From: Bacteroidales bacterium
Lineage (GTDB): Bacteria; Bacteroidota; Bacteroidia; Bacteroidales; UBA932
DNA: 50,741 nt
NCBI GenBank assembly: GCA_017469845.1
Contig: JAFUFP010000081.1
Location: forward strand, 1-50,741
Direction: 5' to 3'
Part shown: piece after piece, positions 49,763-50,741 of the stretch
How the letters are laid out: each line of letters opens with the position of its first letter
Position numbering within the stretch: the stretch's first letter is position 1
Made by a program: the position numbers and the translations under genes
Notes under the pieces: model-generated
What the model saw: only the letters and a program-made list of their open reading frames with translations
What the model was told of the DNA's origin: nothing
Databases searched by the model: none

Positions 49763-50602
49763 TTACTTCAGTGAGCGGCTTTCACGGCACTCCGCCCTTT
49801 CTTCCAGCCAGAGCCACATCGAATCTATTATATCCGGCGGGAACCCTCCGATCGCGCTCGCACCCCAAGCCCTCATATCCCCCATCGAAATCCCATCTCC
49901 CGTTATGTCAAGGCCGTAGAACTTCATGCCCTTTGATTTGTTGGCGGCGATTAGGGACATGACTTCCTTCCCCACCGGAGCCCATCCGAAATCCGACACG
50001 CAAAGGACGTCCGCCGAGGAGAAGCTCTCATTGCCGGGGACAATTTCCGTGAAGACCTTTGCGAACATCGAATCCTCGTCGTTGCCTCCCCGGCATCCGT
50101 ACGAAAGGAACCTCATGAAAGGAAGGCGGTCCCTCCGGAGGTTCTTCACTTGGAACGTCTCCACCGAGTGGTCGTCATAAAGGACAACGACGACCTTGCG
50201 GTTCCTCCTTTTGGCTATGATTGTGACCGCCATGGTGATTGCCTTGGCGATTTCGGTCCTTCTCCCGCTCATTGAGGAACTCCGGTCAAGGCAGATGATG
50301 ACAGGACCGTCCTGCCTTTCAGTCGGATCTCCGGCCCCGGAGGAAGCCGAAGCGAAGATCTGGAGCCTTTTGGAAGCGAATTTCGAAAGGAAGACATCAG
50401 AAGTCTCGGGACAAGAAAGTAGGGCCAGTTCCGAAGGCAGCACGCTACCGAGGTCATCCCCGACGCTTATTCCCTCGATATCCGACTTTGAAGCGGAAAG
50501 GAACTTTCCCTTCGACGAAGACTCATCCCCTCCGGAGCGGCCTATCATCCTGGCGAGGACCTTGAGGGAGGAAGGGATCGAGCGGAGGAACTTCGTTTCT
50601 AT
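49763..50602 (-). pseudogene. von Willebrand A (CoxE/ViaA-like) protein, 5' end lost to the IS
   Basis: The frame is open from 50602, where an in-frame TAG (50603-50605) lies at the border of the insertion-sequence end. The first ATG is at 50548, but the codons before it (FLRSIPSSLKVLARM) read as ordinary protein, so the original gene began further upstream and the IS cut it. Remaining vWA domain: CLDRSSSMSG with Asp-x-Ser-x-Ser near residue 87, VVVLYDD, VLCVSDFG, and the end DSMWLWLEER. CoxE/ViaA-type vWA proteins pair with MoxR AAA ATPases; none is adjacent here. Confidence 0.65.
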
Positions 50603-50603
50603 C

Positions 50604-50741
50604 TAATGCTGTCCGGTAAACATATTTTTGATCCTCGCGCGCGCGTGTGCATGAGAAAGGGCTGATTGCCTTCACAGGTTTTCAGCCCAAAATGTCTAGT
50701 TTTGTATTTGCGAAACACAACTAGACAATGCACAAAAATAC
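50604..50741 (+). mobile_element. 5' end of an insertion sequence (right contig end)
   Basis: Exact inverted copy of 2-139. Outer end TAATGCTGTCCGG, a -7-like TATTTTTG (50623-50630), an alternating CG run, hairpins at 50659-50688 and 50694-50726, then ATG (50728) reading M-H-K-N off the contig. Confidence 0.6.
50728..50741 (+). CDS. Start of a probable transposase, cut by the contig end
   Basis: Four and two-thirds codons (M-H-K-N), same as at the left end. Identity from context only. Confidence 0.35.

Noticed and set aside
1..50741. Linear plasmid or phage with terminal inverted repeats
   Set aside because: The inverted repeat has outward start codons and cuts a gene, which fits IS copies and assembly breakage better; no replication, capsid or telomere gene is present.

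Overview
The window reads as one contig from a Bacteroidota chromosome, most likely a gut Bacteroidales. The evidence is Bacteroidota-type promoters (-33 TTTG, about 19-20 nt, -7 TAnnTTTG), BspA-type leucine-rich repeat proteins, FISUMP domains, WG-repeat proteins, a short RpoD-type sigma factor, and secreted enzymes with Bacteroidota-style signal peptides. Both ends carry the same 138-bp sequence in inverted orientation (2-139 and 50604-50741). It contains two hairpins and then a start codon reading outward as M-H-K-N-(T). I read this as the 5' end of one insertion sequence entered from both sides; on the right it cuts off a von Willebrand A gene.

Left arm (1-4.4 kb): a YoeB/YefM toxin-antitoxin pair, a secreted histidine phosphatase, an orphan HicB-like regulator lying between two 39-bp direct repeats, and a secreted C1 peptidase. 

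Central island (4.4-34.5 kb): a densely packed accessory system. It has a RyR/WG-repeat/formylglycine-enzyme-like/receiver operon on the minus strand, and a divergent sigma factor paired with a FecR-like/C39-like/RyR/zinc-ribbon protein. A ClpX-like AAA ATPase, a PIN-domain protein, a radical SAM activase, a coiled-coil protein and a double CbxX-type AAA fused to a trypsin-like protease follow. Next come zinc-ribbon and FHA proteins, a TerY-like vWA + PP2C + kinase triad, a PEGA membrane protein, four BspA-type LRR proteins without signal peptides, an M15-like peptidase, and two TIR-FISUMP proteins, one with a long WG-repeat tail. 

The most striking observation is a promoter-like signature, TGTAAW-N21-TTATTG, with exactly 21 nt between the boxes at all nine sites I found. 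It heads nearly every transcription unit of this island and differs from the housekeeping promoter seen elsewhere in the window. I infer that the island is one regulon, probably driven by a dedicated sigma factor; the gene at 7967-8758 carries the motif upstream and is the best candidate. TerY-P triads are known from Ter-type stress/conflict systems, and RyR and TIR domains from nucleotide-dependent immune systems. This combination is, to my knowledge, not a described system.

Right arm (34.6-50.6 kb): a YpsA/SLOG-like protein, a TIGR04076 protein, an operon of an alpha/beta-hydrolase lipoprotein, a cyclophilin-like lipoprotein and a carboxymuconolactone decarboxylase-cupin protein, a DUF5131 protein, an HD protein and a YcxB-like membrane protein. 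An AT-rich ATPase/Toprim pair looks like an acquired phage-defence module. An amidohydrolase-monooxygenase fusion, three further sigma factors (two ECF paralogues and an RpoD-type), a single-chain aspartic protease with two DTG motifs, a second HD protein, a PARG/TIGR02452 protein and the truncated vWA gene follow. No rRNA, tRNA or CRISPR array was recognised.
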